Positions 44,497 to 53,122 of a stretch of 64,000 nt of DNA are shown piece after piece. Source of the stretch: Coprobacter tertius. Lineage in GTDB: Bacteria > Bacteroidota > Bacteroidia > Bacteroidales > Coprobacteraceae. The stretch covers positions 62,001 to 126,000 of the forward strand of contig NZ_JANDHW010000008.1 of assembly GCF_024330105.1 (NCBI RefSeq), read 5' to 3'. Positions within the stretch are counted from its first letter, which is position 1; each line of letters begins with the position of its first letter. The notes below the pieces were generated by a model, which did not search any database, was not told the DNA's origin, and worked only from the letters and a program-made list of their open reading frames with translations. A program made the translations under genes and the position numbers.

Positions 44497-45516
44497 TTAT
44501 TTTACAATATATTTTGCCATCCCGGGAGTCGATTCAACGGCTAATGCTGTTGAATCGACTCCCGTCGCATAAATAAAGAAGGCTTCTATATCCTTATTTT
44601 GCTCGGCGAGAAGCATACTTTTTTCGAGTCCGAGTACCATAAATGCGGTAGCATAAGCATCGGCAGTCATACAATCGGGGGCAAATACCGTTGCACTTAA
44701 CAAAGAATGCTGTACCGGATAACCGCTCACCGGATCGATCGTATGGGCAATACGTTTCCCGTTCACAATTTTATAGTTACGATAATTACCCGATGTGGCC
44801 ATCGCACCATCACTCATTGCGACAACTTGTTGTACCTCACCGTAACCACCATCATCCTCCGGCTTATTGATACCTACTTTCCAGCATTCACCATGCGGAT
44901 TTATTCCTTTGGCAACAATCTCTCCTCCTATCTCGACCAAATAATTACGAATTCCTTTTTTCGAAAGCATTTCTGCAATCACATCACAGGCATATCCCTT
45001 TGCTATTGCCGAAAAATTAAGTGTCATACGAGGATCGCTTTTTATTACTCTGTCGCCCTGCAACGAAATCTTTTTCATTCCTACAAACTGCCTGAGACTA
45101 TCGATAATAACAGGAGTTACCGAGTCTTTTTTATCATAACCGAATCCCCATGCATTAATCAAAGGAGACAAAGTAGGATCAAAGGCGCCTCCGGTATCTT
45201 CATAAATCTCTTTAGACCGGTTAAAAACGACCGTAAACCATTTATCGGCAACGACACCGGTATCGTTGCGATTTATACGGGAAATGATAGAAGTCGGATC
45301 GAAAGGAGACAATGATGCATTAAAACGATGCAGTTCATCCTCGATTTCTTCTTGCAAATCATTACTATACTGATAAGTAATATGATATACGGTACCGAAT
45401 ATCAAGCCTTCGTTAAACCGGTATTCAGCCGACCGTCCGTTTCTCATCCAAAATATGATTGCAAATACAATCAAGAATAAGACACACGCAATATATCCTC
45501 TTTTATTAAACTTCAT
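44497..45516 (-). CDS. apbE: FAD:protein FMN transferase
   Basis: 339-residue ApbE-family flavin transferase. It attaches FMN from FAD to Thr/Ser of target proteins such as NqrB/NqrC and RnfG subunits on the periplasmic side. One N-terminal membrane anchor (ACVLFLIVFAIIFWM), no lipobox. Motifs are GAFDPTLSPLINAWGFG, FSAIAKGYACD, LVEIGGEIVAKG and the Mg-site MTADAYATAFMVLG. Odd feature: a perfect 16-bp inverted repeat (44523-44564) lies inside the last ~70 coding bases and encodes the VDST...VEST repeat near the C-terminus. The targets (Nqr/Rnf) are not in the window. Confidence 0.9.
   Translation of the reverse strand: MKFNKRGYIACVLFLIVFAIIFWMRNGRSAEYRFNEGLIFGTVYHITYQYSNDLQEEIEDELHRFNASLSPFDPTSIISRINRNDTGVVADKWFTVVFNRSKEIYEDTGGAFDPTLSPLINAWGFGYDKKDSVTPVIIDSLRQFVGMKKISLQGDRVIKSDPRMTLNFSAIAKGYACDVIAEMLSKKGIRNYLVEIGGEIVAKGINPHGECWKVGINKPEDDGGYGEVQQVVAMSDGAMATSGNYRNYKIVNGKRIAHTIDPVSGYPVQHSLLSATVFAPDCMTADAYATAFMVLGLEKSMLLAEQNKDIEAFFIYATGVDSTALAVESTPGMAKYIVK
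44523..44564. repeat. 16-bp perfect inverted repeat inside the apbE 3' end
   Basis: Arms CGGGAGTCGATTCAAC (44523-44538) and GTTGAATCGACTCCCG (44549-44564), 10-nt loop. It starts 26 bp upstream of the stop, within the coding sequence. No T-run on either side. Confidence 0.85.
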
Positions 45517-45567
45517 CCGATATAAATAATTACATAAAAATAAATCGAAACTTTCACTTCGACTTTT

Positions 45568-46134
45568 CTATTGGAAATACAAATGTTCGATCAAAATTTT
45601 TACACCGATAAGTATAAGTATAATACCCCCAATAACCTCAGCTCCGGTTTTAAGCCGGCGACCAAAACATTTACCAATATATTGCCCAATAAGTGAAATT
45701 ATAATAGTAGTAAACGTTATAATGAGTGTCGGTATACACATATTCATATTCAGAAAAGCAAATGAAATGCCCACAGCAAGAGCATCAATACTGGTCGCCA
45801 CAGACAACCCGATCAGCGTACGAGTACAAGTCGGATCAAAACAAACAGGACGATCTTCTTCCCTCTTACTTCCCTCATAAATCATTTTCCCTCCTAAAAA
45901 TAGTAACAAAGTAAAAGCGATCCAATGATCATAAGATTCTATATATCGTCTGAAACCGTGTCCCAACCACCAGCCGATAAGGGGCATTCCTCCCTGAAAT
46001 ATCCCGAAAAATGCCGAAACCTTCAGCACTTTTTTCCAGCGAAGCGGGTGCATAACAGTACCCATAGTAAGAGATACGGCAAAACAATCCATAGATAGGC
46101 CTATTGCCAACAGCAATATCTCAAATATTCCCAT
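45568..46134 (-). CDS. mntP: Manganese efflux pump MntP
   Basis: 188-residue six-helix membrane exporter of Mn2+. The two repeats carry the conserved acidic motifs GLSMDCFAVSLTMG and ATSIDALAVGISFAFL. Length and topology are normal for the family. The predicted leader is too short (~15 nt) for a yybP-ykoY manganese riboswitch, and none is visible. It lies 51 bp upstream of apbE in the same direction, so the two may be co-transcribed, but I see no functional link. Confidence 0.92.
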   Translation of the reverse strand: MGIFEILLLAIGLSMDCFAVSLTMGTVMHPLRWKKVLKVSAFFGIFQGGMPLIGWWLGHGFRRYIESYDHWIAFTLLLFLGGKMIYEGSKREEDRPVCFDPTCTRTLIGLSVATSIDALAVGISFAFLNMNMCIPTLIITFTTIIISLIGQYIGKCFGRRLKTGAEVIGGIILILIGVKILIEHLYFQ

Positions 46135-46154
46135 TTGTGTTTCATTTTCGCCAG

Positions 46155-46162
46155 CAAAAGTA
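46155..46162 (-). promoter_or_regulatory. -7 box (TACTTTTG) of mntP
   Basis: Matches TAnnTTTG on the minus strand, 20 bp before the ATG. The -33 box is unclear. Confidence 0.45.
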
Positions 46163-46193
46163 GCAAATCTTAACGGAAAAACAGGATCGGGAA

Positions 46194-47450
46194 TTATTTA
46201 TTTGTCTTTTTTTGCGCACGGGCATATTCCATCACGTTAGAAGGGGGGCGCTCATTATCAAGTTCGCAAGCCATAAACTCCATATAAGTCAATACGTGCG
46301 CAAAATATTTTTTAAGTCCTTTACATAAATAATTCAACCCGGGTTCACCGGTTGAAGATTTCAATATCCGATTTTTAGGACATTCTCCGTTACAAAGCCT
46401 GAGAAAAGTACACTCCCGACACTGACGGGGTAATTTATCCCACTTATCGTTTCCGAAAGAAGTTTGTTTTGCAGATAACATCATAGAAATGATACTTTCT
46501 GTACGTATGTTTCCCAAACGATATTCGGGATAAACGAAGTGATCGCAGGCATACAAATCTCCATTATGTTCAAGTGCGGCCGCATGTCCGCACGTTTTAC
46601 CAAATACACATACTCCGGGAGGCTGGCCGACCATACCTGCTAAAGTAGCATCGAACATTTGTACAAAATAACTTCCGACGTCCTCTTTTATCCACTCATC
46701 GAACATATCACAATAAAACTGTCCGAAATCTTCACTCTTAACACACCAAGGAGGCATTTCCGTATGGTAAAATTCACCCGGAGGCAATAATTCGAGTCCA
46801 TCGTCACGATCTCCCCATCTTTCTACTATCGGAGAAAATTGCATATAACGACTTCCTATTTCTTTAAAAAAACGATACGTTTCTACTGGATAATGTACAT
46901 TATAATCATTGATAACCGAAAGCGTATTAAACTCTACACCATGCTTTTGCAATAACTCTATCCCCCTCATTACACGCGAAAAAGTACCTCTCCCACCTTT
47001 ATCGAGCCGATACCGGTCATGTATGTGTTCCGGCCCGTCGATCGAGATACCAACCAGAAAATTATTGTCTTTGAAAAAACGACACCATTCGTCATTCAAC
47101 AGCAAACCATTAGTTTGTATCGAATTTACTATCGTACGTCCACCGCCATACTGTTTCTGAAATATGACTGCCTTACGGTAAAAATCGATACCCCGTAATA
47201 AAGTCTCTCCACCATGCCAGGTAAAAGAGACCTCGGGAAGCGTTTGAGAATTAATATATTCTTCGGTAAATTTTTCGAGCAATTCATCCGTCATACGGTT
47301 TATTTTCCGATCACGGTACAAAGAGTCTTTTTCAAGGTAATAACAATAACTACAATCGAGGTTGCATAAAGCCCCGACCGGTTTTACCATTACATACAAC
47401 GGATAGTTAAGCGGATTATAAACGATTGTTTTTCCCATATAGCCATTCAT
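46194..47450 (-). CDS. Anaerobic sulfatase-maturating enzyme-like radical SAM/SPASM protein
   Basis: 418-residue radical-SAM enzyme of the anSME type, which turns an active-site Cys or Ser of sulfatases into formylglycine in the cytoplasm before export. The SAM cluster motif is CNLDCSYC (Cys29, 33, 36), MVKPVGALC precedes it, and the SPASM region has CGHAAALEHNGDLYACDHF and CRECTFLRLCNGECP for two more [4Fe-4S] clusters. No formylglycine sulfatase is in this window, so targets are elsewhere. ATG 47450 or ATG 47438 could start it; the promoter predicts transcription near 47457, so the downstream ATG would give a more normal leader. Confidence 0.85.
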   Translation of the reverse strand: MNGYMGKTIVYNPLNYPLYVMVKPVGALCNLDCSYCYYLEKDSLYRDRKINRMTDELLEKFTEEYINSQTLPEVSFTWHGGETLLRGIDFYRKAVIFQKQYGGGRTIVNSIQTNGLLLNDEWCRFFKDNNFLVGISIDGPEHIHDRYRLDKGGRGTFSRVMRGIELLQKHGVEFNTLSVINDYNVHYPVETYRFFKEIGSRYMQFSPIVERWGDRDDGLELLPPGEFYHTEMPPWCVKSEDFGQFYCDMFDEWIKEDVGSYFVQMFDATLAGMVGQPPGVCVFGKTCGHAAALEHNGDLYACDHFVYPEYRLGNIRTESIISMMLSAKQTSFGNDKWDKLPRQCRECTFLRLCNGECPKNRILKSSTGEPGLNYLCKGLKKYFAHVLTYMEFMACELDNERPPSNVMEYARAQKKTNK

Positions 47451-47460
47451 TCAAACGGCT

Positions 47461-47492
47461 CAAAGATAAAACAATCGTTCTGCGCATACAAA
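47461..47492 (-). promoter_or_regulatory. Promoter of the anSME-like gene (TTTG-N20-TATCTTTG)
   Basis: TTTG (47489-47492), 20-bp spacer, TATCTTTG (47461-47468) on the minus strand, within the 60-bp gap to the outer-membrane protein gene. So the two genes are separately transcribed. Confidence 0.72.
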
Positions 47493-47510
47493 TAATATGA
47501 TTTTAATTTA

Positions 47511-50342
47511 TCAGAATACACGCATAGGCACACCCGGGCGTCCTCTGAAATCGCCTCCACGTTGAGGCCTAAAATCACCTTCCCGACCTCGTCCCGGACC
47601 ACCATCAGGGCCGCTACCGCCTTTTTTACCGAAAGTATTAAAACGATAGGTAAACGAAAGCATACAATAACTGGTAAGCACATTAGACTGAGTGTCTTGC
47701 ATATAGTTACCCGTCACAGTACGTGAAATACTGTTACGCTGTTTCAGTATATCATATATTTTGAACAATAGCGTAGCGCTTTTCCCTTTCAAAAATTGAT
47801 AAGATACTTCGGCATTCCACATATATACATTCTTCTGGATACCGGTACCATATCCTTCCCGACCCGTATAATTAAAATCGGAACCCAGAATAATACTCCA
47901 AGGTAAATAAACGCTTACATTCGCCGAACCGCCGTAATTCATCTGGTTACGGTCTTGTTGCCCCTGCAAACTATTACGGGTAAGTCGATACGAATAATTT
48001 CCTCCGAGTTCGAAATCGAACCAATCCGAACGGTAAGCAAAACGCGGACGTTCGTTTATACTGAAGTCTCCGGTACGATTTCGTAAGCTCTCTCCCTTTC
48101 CCTGATTTACATAACCTATATTATTAGAATAGGAAAATCCCAAATCGTTGGAAATAGAAAATTTTTTATTGCGGAACGGCGTACTGAACATAGAACCCAC
48201 ACTCGCATTCCATACTCCGTTGACATTTATAGGCATCGTCGTCTGAATACCTGTTTCAGAATCATAAAAGGTCTTGTTTACAATACTGTTGCGTACTACA
48301 CTGGCACGGCCGTATACACCGTAAGCCCGTTGCGTTTCACGCTGAAAAGAGCCGAAATTAAAATTAAGGCTGTTATTAAAATAAGAATTCAAATCGGGAT
48401 TCCCCTTACTGATGCGTAAAGGATCGGTAATGTTCTTGACCGGTTGTAACTGGTCGATCGAAGGCTGCCCCGAACTTCCCCAATAATTTATACGCAAATA
48501 AGTCTGTTTATCGAACCGGTACATGAAATTAAAGAAAGGCGAATAATTCACATCCACTCTTGCAGGCACACTTCTGTCTCCATCGATAAGGTTCTTCGAT
48601 TCCATGCGTACAGCTTCGACATTCATTCCCACATTATAATTGAATTTTTCCCGTATTCCCCGCAAACCGATACTTCCCTGATGTGTATTGAATTTATTAC
48701 GGGAACGGTTACTGTAGAGCGAATCGATAGGTTCTCCCGGTTTGGAAAGATCATAGTTAAAACGGTCGGCATTATTATAATTATATCGGTAAGAATAAGC
48801 AAACGAGAGAAAATGATTTTTCAATACCGGCTCTACATAAGAGAGGCGAGCTTGCATACTTCCATTCCAGTTATGATTATCGGTACGCTGACGTACGATA
48901 CTCGTACTATCTACCAAATAAAAATGATTTTCACTGTAACTCAAGCCATCCTGTTCGGTATCGTTCAAACGGTAATTCATCGAAAGACTTATCTGGCGTC
49001 CTTTTTTATTTTTAAATTTACGGTTCAACATCAATCGCCCATTAAAATTAAATCCGTTTCCATCGTTCGAGGAACTACTAACTCCACTATTTACACTATC
49101 CCGAGCGGCATTTCCTGCCAACAATGCCGAAGTGCCGTTACTTTCGTTCCATGATTTATTATAACCGATTTGGGGCATAAAATCGATAGTCGTTAACGTG
49201 TCCGGCTGCCATCTCAACCGCATATTCATGTTAAAATTCCGGCTGTTGCTATGACTGTTACTGTTGCTGTTCTCATAAGAAGTACTATCGGGAAGAAAGT
49301 TTTGACGTTCCGAATTTTGCCATGCTTTCCGATTAGCGCTCACAAAACGGGCATCTGCACCTATTACCAGTTTATCCTTATCGGGAGTACCCCTGTTAAA
49401 TATCAAAGCTCCTAATCCTGAAGTATTGATACCGCTATTGCCGCCGAAACCTCGTCCGGAATACATTCCAGCACCCAAATCGTCAGCACCTTCATTATTT
49501 GTATTATTTGCTTTACCTATTCCCATAAATTGCGTCTGATCGATAAAATGGCCGACCATACCCCCTGCAACAAAACGGTCCTGAGTACCGTAACCAGCTT
49601 GAACGTTACCGAACCATCCCCGATTCATCCCTTTTTTTATGGTTAGATTTATCACCGTCTCATCGTTCCCGTCATCGACACCGGTAAGCCGTGCTTCATC
49701 CGATTTACGATCTACAACTTGTAATTTATCTACCATATCCACCGGTAGATTCTTTGTTGCCATTTTAGGATCATCGGGGAAAAATTCTTTTCCGTCGACC
49801 AAAATTTTCTTAATTTCTTTTCCTCCGGATTTTATTTTTCCGTCAGAATCGACTTCAACTCCTGGAAGTTTCTTCAATAAATCTTCGACCACCGCATTAG
49901 GCTGGGTTTTATAAGAATCGGCATTAAACTCGAGAGTATCCTGCTTCACCACAACATCGGGTACCTTCCCTACAACAACAGCCTCTTTCAGCATAATTCC
50001 ATTGGGTTGCATTCCTACGATACCCATACTCAACCGAGGCTGTGAAGAGGAAGCCTGAATATCTTTATTCACCGGTGTATATCCCAGATAAGTAAACGCA
50101 ACCACATATTTTCCCGGATTAACCCTGAATGTATATCTACCCAATGTATCGGTAGTAGCAGAGGTCACAAAAGAACTATCTTTAGCCTTCAGTACACGTA
50201 CTGTAACTAATTCCATAGCGATTTTTTCCACTTCATCCTGCACGATACCCGAAACACGTATTTTCTGAGTTTGAGCTTTCACTTCAGAAATTGTACCGAA
50301 TGCCATTAAACAGGCAATCATCACCAAATAAAAACGGGACAT
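47511..50342 (-). CDS. TonB-dependent-receptor-like outer-membrane beta-barrel protein with Gly/Arg-rich tail
   Basis: 943-residue outer-membrane protein. Signal peptide MSRFYLVMIACLMAFGTISE..., ending KAQ. A carboxypeptidase-regulatory-like domain (~30-115) is followed by a plug-type domain (~120-220) and a large barrel of the OMP_b-brl_3 type (~220-900). The final ~35 residues are an unusual Gly/Arg/Asp/Pro tail (GGSGPDGGPGRGREGDF, RGGDFRGRPG) after the barrel. The start is ATG 50342; a longer frame begins at TTG 50402. No SusD partner is next to it, so it is not a standard glycan-uptake pair; the cargo is unknown. Confidence 0.85.
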   Translation of the reverse strand: MSRFYLVMIACLMAFGTISEVKAQTQKIRVSGIVQDEVEKIAMELVTVRVLKAKDSSFVTSATTDTLGRYTFRVNPGKYVVAFTYLGYTPVNKDIQASSSQPRLSMGIVGMQPNGIMLKEAVVVGKVPDVVVKQDTLEFNADSYKTQPNAVVEDLLKKLPGVEVDSDGKIKSGGKEIKKILVDGKEFFPDDPKMATKNLPVDMVDKLQVVDRKSDEARLTGVDDGNDETVINLTIKKGMNRGWFGNVQAGYGTQDRFVAGGMVGHFIDQTQFMGIGKANNTNNEGADDLGAGMYSGRGFGGNSGINTSGLGALIFNRGTPDKDKLVIGADARFVSANRKAWQNSERQNFLPDSTSYENSNSNSHSNSRNFNMNMRLRWQPDTLTTIDFMPQIGYNKSWNESNGTSALLAGNAARDSVNSGVSSSSNDGNGFNFNGRLMLNRKFKNKKGRQISLSMNYRLNDTEQDGLSYSENHFYLVDSTSIVRQRTDNHNWNGSMQARLSYVEPVLKNHFLSFAYSYRYNYNNADRFNYDLSKPGEPIDSLYSNRSRNKFNTHQGSIGLRGIREKFNYNVGMNVEAVRMESKNLIDGDRSVPARVDVNYSPFFNFMYRFDKQTYLRINYWGSSGQPSIDQLQPVKNITDPLRISKGNPDLNSYFNNSLNFNFGSFQRETQRAYGVYGRASVVRNSIVNKTFYDSETGIQTTMPINVNGVWNASVGSMFSTPFRNKKFSISNDLGFSYSNNIGYVNQGKGESLRNRTGDFSINERPRFAYRSDWFDFELGGNYSYRLTRNSLQGQQDRNQMNYGGSANVSVYLPWSIILGSDFNYTGREGYGTGIQKNVYMWNAEVSYQFLKGKSATLLFKIYDILKQRNSISRTVTGNYMQDTQSNVLTSYCMLSFTYRFNTFGKKGGSGPDGGPGRGREGDFRPQRGGDFRGRPGVPMRVF

Positions 50343-50403
50343 ATTTTTGTAAATAATATTTTTAATACTCCTCAATAAACTTTTACATTGCAGCTTCGAC
50401 AAT

Positions 50404-50411
50404 CAAATTTA
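50404..50411 (-). promoter_or_regulatory. -7 box (TAAATTTG) of the outer-membrane barrel gene
   Basis: Matches TAnnTTTG on the minus strand, ~60 bp before ATG 50342. It lies just upstream of the TTG at 50402, arguing against that start. Confidence 0.4.
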
Positions 50412-50535
50412 GAAATGGTTTAAAAGTGTTTCGCGATTTTGCATATTTTTAATAAAGCAGGTCTCGTTCTCATATATAAATACATTTTTTGGCATTTTTA
50501 TCTTACATAAATACAAAACAATCGCAAGATGTGGC

Positions 50536-50543
50536 TATATTTG
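50536..50543 (+). promoter_or_regulatory. -7 box (TATATTTG) of the ABC exporter gene
   Basis: Matches TAnnTTTG, 43 bp before the ATG at 50586. No correctly spaced TTG. Confidence 0.45.
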
Positions 50544-50585
50544 CAATTCTCGACACAAAGATAAAAATAAGTATATCCCCGAACA

Positions 50586-52412
50586 ATGAAAGATTTTATA
50601 AAGATTTTACTCCGGTTTGTGCCCCCCTATAAAAAATACTTGTTCCTGAATATTTTTTTCAACATTCTATCAACAGTATTGAGTTTATTTTCATTCGCGT
50701 TACTGATTCCCATACTTCAGATACTATTTAAAATAAATGAAGCGCACTATGAATATATGCAACTGGGAAGTGCATCTTTTAAAGACGTATTTATCAATAA
50801 TTTTTATTATTACATTACACTCTTTATCGAGAATCATGGAGGAGCCCTTACCCTAATGCTTCTGGGAGCACTATTAGTAGTGATGACTTTTTTCAAAACA
50901 TTTACCAGTTATCTGAGTTCTTATTTTATGATCCCCATTCGTTCGGGAGTCGTTCGAGATATACGTAACTACGTATTCAGCAAGGTCGTAAGTTTACCTA
51001 TCGGATTTTTCACAACCGAACGAAAAGGAGATGTAATGGCCCGTATGACCGGAGATGTTTCCGAAATAGAAAATTCTATCATGTCGTCTCTCGACATGAT
51101 GTTTAAAAACCCGATCATGATCATCGTATACCTTACAACGATGTTCTTAGTAAGTTGGCAATTAACCCTGTTTGTCATGGTACTCTTACCTATCAGCGGT
51201 TATATAATGGGAAAAGTCGGGAAAAAACTGAAAAGAAACTCGGTAGAAGCACAACAACAATGGGGTACCCTTATGGCGCAAATAGAAGAAACGTTAGGAG
51301 GTTTACGTATTATAAAAGCGTTTAACGCCGAAAGAAAAATTAAAGATCGCTTTATCACGGCCAACAATAAATTTTTTAAACTGACCAATCGTATTAGCCG
51401 ACGCCAGGCTCTCGCCCACCCGATGAGCGAATTTTTAGGGACATTTACCATCGCTATTGTCTTATGGTACGGAGGATCTCTTATCCTGGGAGGGAAAAGC
51501 AGTATCGACGCAGCTTCGTTTATTTACTACCTCGTTATTTTTTACAGTATTATAAATCCGGCAAAAGATTTTTCAAAAGCGGCTTATGCCGTACAAAGAG
51601 GTCTTGCTTCTATGGAACGTGTCGATAAAATATTATCGGCTGAAAACCCGATAAAAAGCCCCGAACATCCGGTAAATAAGTCTTCTTTAGATAAAAAAAT
51701 CGAGTATCGAAACGTATCTTTCAAATATAAAACCGACTGGGTTATAAAAGATGTTTCTATCGAAATACCCAAAGGTCAAACCATCGCCCTGGTAGGACAA
51801 TCAGGTTCAGGGAAATCTACTATGGCCGATTTGCTTCCTCGCTTTTACGACGTAGATAAGGGTGGAGTATTTATCGACGGGGTAAACATAAAAGATATGA
51901 CACCTCTGCAATTACGTTCTATGATGGGAAATGTCAATCAGGAAGCGATCCTTTTTAATGATACATTTTTCAACAATATCGCTTTCGGCGTAGAAGGAGC
52001 AACAATGGAACGAGTTATCGAAGCCGCTAAAATAGCAAATGCCCATGACTTTATTATTGCTACCGAAAACGGTTACGATACCAATATCGGCGATCGGGGA
52101 TGCCGTTTGTCGGGAGGTCAGCGACAACGAATCAGTATAGCTCGGGCCATACTAAAAAATCCAGCCATCCTGATCCTCGACGAGGCGACATCAGCCCTCG
52201 ATACCGAGTCGGAACGTCTGGTTCAAGAAGCGCTTGAAAACCTGATGAAAAACCGAACTACAATCGTTATCGCACACCGCTTATCTACCATAAAAGACGC
52301 TAATAAAATATATGTTATGCACGAAGGCGAAATTGTAGAAGAAGGGACACATGACGAACTTATCGCACTCAATCGTTATTACAAGAGGCTTGTCGACATG
52401 CAGAAATTTTAA
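50586..52412 (+). CDS. MsbA-like ABC exporter (lipid A / lipid flippase type)
   Basis: 608-residue half-transporter: six membrane helices (~15-330) fused to an ATP-binding domain (~370-608) with Walker A GQSGSGKST, signature LSGGQRQRISIARAIL, Walker B ILILDEATSALD and switch IVIAHRLSTIK. The homodimer is expected to flip core-lipid A across the inner membrane (MsbA) or to export another lipid or peptide. The general similarity and single-gene setting favour MsbA, but multidrug exporters look alike. Divergent from the outer-membrane barrel gene. Confidence 0.85.
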   Translation: MKDFIKILLRFVPPYKKYLFLNIFFNILSTVLSLFSFALLIPILQILFKINEAHYEYMQLGSASFKDVFINNFYYYITLFIENHGGALTLMLLGALLVVMTFFKTFTSYLSSYFMIPIRSGVVRDIRNYVFSKVVSLPIGFFTTERKGDVMARMTGDVSEIENSIMSSLDMMFKNPIMIIVYLTTMFLVSWQLTLFVMVLLPISGYIMGKVGKKLKRNSVEAQQQWGTLMAQIEETLGGLRIIKAFNAERKIKDRFITANNKFFKLTNRISRRQALAHPMSEFLGTFTIAIVLWYGGSLILGGKSSIDAASFIYYLVIFYSIINPAKDFSKAAYAVQRGLASMERVDKILSAENPIKSPEHPVNKSSLDKKIEYRNVSFKYKTDWVIKDVSIEIPKGQTIALVGQSGSGKSTMADLLPRFYDVDKGGVFIDGVNIKDMTPLQLRSMMGNVNQEAILFNDTFFNNIAFGVEGATMERVIEAAKIANAHDFIIATENGYDTNIGDRGCRLSGGQRQRISIARAILKNPAILILDEATSALDTESERLVQEALENLMKNRTTIVIAHRLSTIKDANKIYVMHEGEIVEEGTHDELIALNRYYKRLVDMQKF

Positions 52413-52494
52413 TATCCCGGTAAAATAATATAAACATTTTCTCTAACCGGAAATTGTTTTTGCATAGCTAAACGAGTTTTTTTATTTCTTTTCA

Positions 52495-52523
52495 TTGTAT
52501 TTGTAAAAAAGAGAATACCTTTG
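52495..52523 (+). promoter_or_regulatory. Promoter of the 138-residue protein gene (TTG-N18-TACCTTTG)
   Basis: TTG (52495-52497), 18-bp spacer, TACCTTTG (52516-52523). The ATG at 52531 is only 8 bp further, predicting a near-leaderless mRNA. Confidence 0.7.
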
Positions 52524-52530
52524 TAAGATC

Positions 52531-52947
52531 ATGTCGACTATGGGAAAGACTCTTAAATATATTCTGATGGCATTTTTCGTTACGATAGCCGTAAGTACGG
52601 CTATCGTACGAAATACCATTTCCCAAAAACTGACCAACTACGAAGGCATTACTTCCGGCCTTTTTTATGGAGAACAATCGACGAATAACGGGAAAAATAT
52701 TGCGTTTTTAAACGCAATACAGAACGATACACCTTTCCTGATTACCACACAAGATAATCCTGTGCCTTCATTTTTGAGAGCAGGTCAAAAAAACAATCAT
52801 CATTTACAATTCAAACAAGATCTTATCGGTACAGAGTCTTATTTATATATCGCATATAAATCGACTCTTCGAAGCCATACTCAACATTATTCCTTATTAA
52901 GAAGTAAAGGGCACTACCTTTATTCTCTATGTAAACTCCTGATTTAG
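52531..52947 (+). CDS. Small membrane-anchored protein of unknown function
   Basis: 138 residues with one N-terminal hydrophobic segment (KYILMAFFVTIAVSTAIV), then a polar ~110-residue part with no recognised domain (includes TTQDNPVPSFLRAGQK). The topology suggests an inner-membrane-anchored periplasmic protein or an uncleaved signal. It has its own well-formed promoter. The first ATG (52531) lies 8 bp after the -7 box and the second (52540, MGKTLKY) 17 bp after it, so the true start could be either. Two hairpins follow the gene. Confidence 0.5.
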   Translation: MSTMGKTLKYILMAFFVTIAVSTAIVRNTISQKLTNYEGITSGLFYGEQSTNNGKNIAFLNAIQNDTPFLITTQDNPVPSFLRAGQKNNHHLQFKQDLIGTESYLYIAYKSTLRSHTQHYSLLRSKGHYLYSLCKLLI

Positions 52948-53007
52948 CGGTTATTATTTTGTAACATTTTACTTTTCGGACTGCGGATTTGGAAAGAAGA
53001 AAACGTA

Positions 53008-53031
53008 TACCCATAAACATTCTTATGGGTA
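53008..53031. repeat. Hairpin 1 in the 52948-53122 gap
   Basis: Perfect arms TACCCATAA (53008-53016) and TTATGGGTA (53023-53031), 6-nt loop, no T-run. A possible leaky terminator or mRNA structure between the two small membrane-protein genes. Confidence 0.6.
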
Positions 53032-53043
53032 AGCAGCAAACAT

Positions 53044-53076
53044 ATATATCTTCCTTCAACAACAGGGAAGATATAT
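53044..53076. repeat. Hairpin 2 in the 52948-53122 gap
   Basis: Perfect arms ATATATCTTCC (53044-53054) and GGAAGATATAT (53066-53076), 11-nt loop. It lies 46 bp before the next ATG, so it could structure that gene's leader. Confidence 0.6.
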
Positions 53077-53122
53077 CCCGCACATTTTAATCACAAATTA
53101 TATAACGCTAAAAACTAAAAAA

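Noticed and set aside
45516-46160. Manganese (yybP-ykoY) riboswitch before mntP
   Set aside because: The promoter box lies 20 bp from the ATG, leaving no room for the aptamer.
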